DNA from: Sipunculus nudus
Taxonomy: Eukaryota; Annelida; Sipuncula; Golfingiida; Sipunculidae
Reading direction: 5' to 3'
DNA: 64,000 nucleotides
Assembly (NCBI GenBank): GCA_026874595.1
Contig: CM049313.1
Span: forward strand, 41,754,659 to 41,818,658
The translations under genes were made by a program, and so were the position numbers. Position 1 is the first letter of the stretch; each line of letters opens with the position of its first letter. The notes beneath the pieces were generated by a model. That model saw only the letters and a list, made by a program, of their open reading frames with translations, ran no database searches and was not told the DNA's origin. This document shows positions 61,859 through 64,000 of the stretch, one piece after another.

Positions 61859-63774
61859 TGCGTAAGCGGTACCTGGAGATCTCGGACCTTTTACATCTCG
61901 GCCCACACGAAGTCGGACCATTTCAGATCGGACCATTACGACCTCGGAGCACTAGGCCGACGATCTCGGACCACTTTGTATCTGGCCACTACGATCTCGG
62001 ACCACTTTGTGATCGGGCAACTACGATCTCGGACAATCATGTCCTGCCTGCTTATACTGTTATGAAACAACCGTGGTTATGTAGACAATACACATTGGGA
62101 ATATTGAACTATGGCGTCTCACGCTTCTATATAGGGTAACAATGTTATTTCGTCTGAGGGCGATTCAGATGTTAAACATTCCACTTGTACAAGTAAGCCT
62201 ACGACATAGCTCAACATATATATCCACTCAAAACATTTTACACACATACACTTAATTTATAATAGTTTGTTTGAAACGCATGGCACCATATTTTTACTCA
62301 AAGAACTAACAACGTTTATTAAAATTTAATATATATACAATATAAATTTAGGTATGAAAACCGATATATGAAATATGAAAAATTGACATAAACCAAAAAT
62401 TCATAATTGCGCATGTGTGAATCAGAGTTTCGGAATAGGCGTATAGCTATTACATATCTAAAATTCAACCATTGTACTAATAAATAATATTACAGATTAT
62501 ATTACAGAGTAAAAACAGTTGTATATAGTTACGATATAAACATAAAACAGAAATTTAATTGTGGGAACACGTTTGACACCATATTCTAACTCAAAGACCT
62601 GACAAAGTTCATTAGAATTTAATATATAAAATAAAAAAAGAGACACGAAAACCGACATATCATCAAACGAACTAACAAAACAAATCACAAGCTCATCATA
62701 TTTACAGAGTGAAGGCAGTTATAGTTTAGAAATATACATGAAACAAAAAAGTAATTAATCAATTTATTCAACTAATGAGTTACAATAAACTTATTTACAC
62801 CAGATTTTACTCGCACAAAATTTTATAGGCTATACTTTACAAGTCTTATTCCGAAAGGGATTTTTTATTATGTACCAACAAATTATATGTACTATTCATT
62901 TATTTATCTATTGTTACGGAACCTAATATCAACAGATCACGTATGCGTGATGAACATAAATTTTGTCAAGGAGCTAAAAAAATCAGATTCTGTAACACGA
63001 GTTACGCCCAGTCACACAATAACAGGGCACCTGTAACACTGTATATATAGGTATCATTCATTCTGATCTTTCTTTCATTCGATCTTTCTTTCATTCAATC
63101 TTTCGTTCGTGCAATCTTCCATTCATTCTGATCTTTCTTTCATTCAATCTGTCAATTGTATATAATTCATTCTTCCTTTCATTCAATTTACATTTATTCT
63201 GATCTTTCTTTCATTCAATTTTTCTCTCATTCAATCTTTCTTTCATTCACTCTTTCATCATTCAATCTTCCTATCTCAATCAATTTTTTTTTCTTTTTTT
63301 TATTCAATCTTTTTTCTTTTTTTCATTCAATCTTCCATTCCTTCAATGTTTCATTCAATATTTCTTTCTTTCTTTTTTTTTCTTGATCACACACACTCGA
63401 ATACTTGAATACTCGATACAAGCACAAACTTTATAATTACATTTATTTATAAATTATGATTAAGACAATATGTAGCGAATGATTAATGAGGGAGATAATG
63501 ATAAATAGAGAGAGGCAATAGTTATGTGTGCAGTAAGCAAGGCTTTTTCTTGTTTTAACAATCAGCGTTAACATGGTTTAAGGACATAACATATTCATTT
63601 GACAACAACATCTTGAGTCCAATCGAGGGCTGAACGGGTCCTATATAGTGGTCCGAGATGGTACGGAATGTGGTCCGAGATCGTCGAACCGGTGGTCCGA
63701 GATTGTACTGAGCGGTCCGACTTCGTGTTGGCCGAGATGTAAAAGGTCCGAGATCTCCAGAAAGCGCTTAAGCA
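61859..63774. mobile_element. Terminal-inverted-repeat element with many ATCTCGGACCA sub-repeats
   Basis: The ends are inverted repeats of ~62 bp: 61859-61920 and 63713-63774. They share TGC(G/T)TAAGCG, four variable bases, then CTGGAGATCTCGGACC, TTTTACATCTCGGCC and ACACGAAGTCGGACC. Inside each end, variants of (G)ATCTCGGACCA recur about every 20-25 bp, roughly eight on the left to 62037 and six on the right from 63640, always pointing inward. The 1.9-kb interior is AT-rich with no transposase. It has a diverged ~300-bp internal duplication (62270-62330 against 62570-62630) and a CTTTCTTTCATTCAATC minisatellite. I found no target duplication. The superfamily is not recognised. Confidence 0.8.
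63055..63378 (+). repeat. TTCATTCAATC/TTTC minisatellite
   Basis: Imperfect repeats of units such as TCTTTCTTTCATTCAATC and CATTCTGATC lie inside the terminal-inverted-repeat element. The Phe/Ser/Ile-rich frame through it is an artefact of the repeat. Confidence 0.85.
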
Positions 63775-64000
63775 TTCAGTTAGTCATGGTATGTGTATGC
63801 ATCCTTCCACCTTTTGGCGTTTCTAATCACAATGTAACAAACAGAGTTGGGCATAGTGTTGATGGCATAGGATCATTACTCAAAATTAAATTTCAAAGAA
63901 ACGCCTGCTTACATTTCAAATATGCGTGCTTTCATAATATTACTTATAACGCGAAGTCCTTACCACAAAACACCAATATTCATGCAATTTACTTTGAATC

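Noticed and set aside
63156-63386. Ser/Phe/Ile-rich frame
   Set aside because: It is a translation of the TTTC/TTCATTC minisatellite; the periodicity explains it fully.
1-64000. CRISPR arrays, prokaryotic operons, ribosome binding sites
   Set aside because: None seen. Repeats present are minisatellites, transposon ends and duplications, and gene structure is clearly eukaryotic.

Overview
This window is AT-rich eukaryotic DNA. It contains split genes, long introns, many (TA)n microsatellites, G/C homopolymer runs and several transposon families, with no operon-like gene packing. An HNK-1-type carbohydrate sulfotransferase pair, relics of F5/8C (F-type lectin)-like, Sushi and PAN domains, an L1/Tx1-like LINE and a Ngaro-like tyrosine-recombinase retrotransposon together suggest a marine invertebrate. 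The dispersed 'GTGACCTTGACCTTT...' type repeats point to a lophotrochozoan, most likely a bivalve mollusc. That assignment is inference.

Layout. (1) 1-3,060 holds no supported gene; it has a possible hAT end and an ~80-bp minisatellite at 989-1,391. (2) 3,060-17,128 and 18,655-32,940 are two diverged ~14-kb tandem copies. Each carries one plus-strand sulfotransferase gene with three coding exons: a type-II membrane-anchor exon, a 47-bp microexon and a large catalytic exon. Splice phases agree in both copies (414 and 415 aa). Each first intron holds the same dead LINE. Copy A alone has an ~160-bp satellite. Copy B alone has a miniature LTR element (TRIM-like) and an inverted SINE-like dimer. 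(3) 33-45.6 kb holds minus-strand relics of secreted cysteine-rich/lectin-like genes, an inverted tRNA-like SINE dimer at 35.3-35.7 kb, and a hAT miniature element with a perfect 8-bp target duplication at 40,677-41,365. (4) 45,883-51,334 is a Ngaro-like element on the minus strand with split direct repeats (A1-ORFs-B1-A2-spacer-B2). Its repeat pairs are nearly identical but its gag, RT/RNase H and recombinase frames are broken. (5) 55,163-58,606 is a self-consistent four-exon minus-strand gene for a small secreted Sushi/PAN-like protein, the better preserved relative of the 34.8-38.6 kb pseudogene. (6) 61,859-63,774 is a terminal-inverted-repeat element whose ends carry many copies of an ATCTCGGACCA-type motif.

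Function. The two sulfotransferases are expected to sit in the Golgi membrane and sulfate glycans using PAPS. The minus-strand family looks secreted and may take part in recognition or adhesion. Everything else supported here is repeat or transposon sequence. All splice sites were read by eye; no transcript or database evidence was available.
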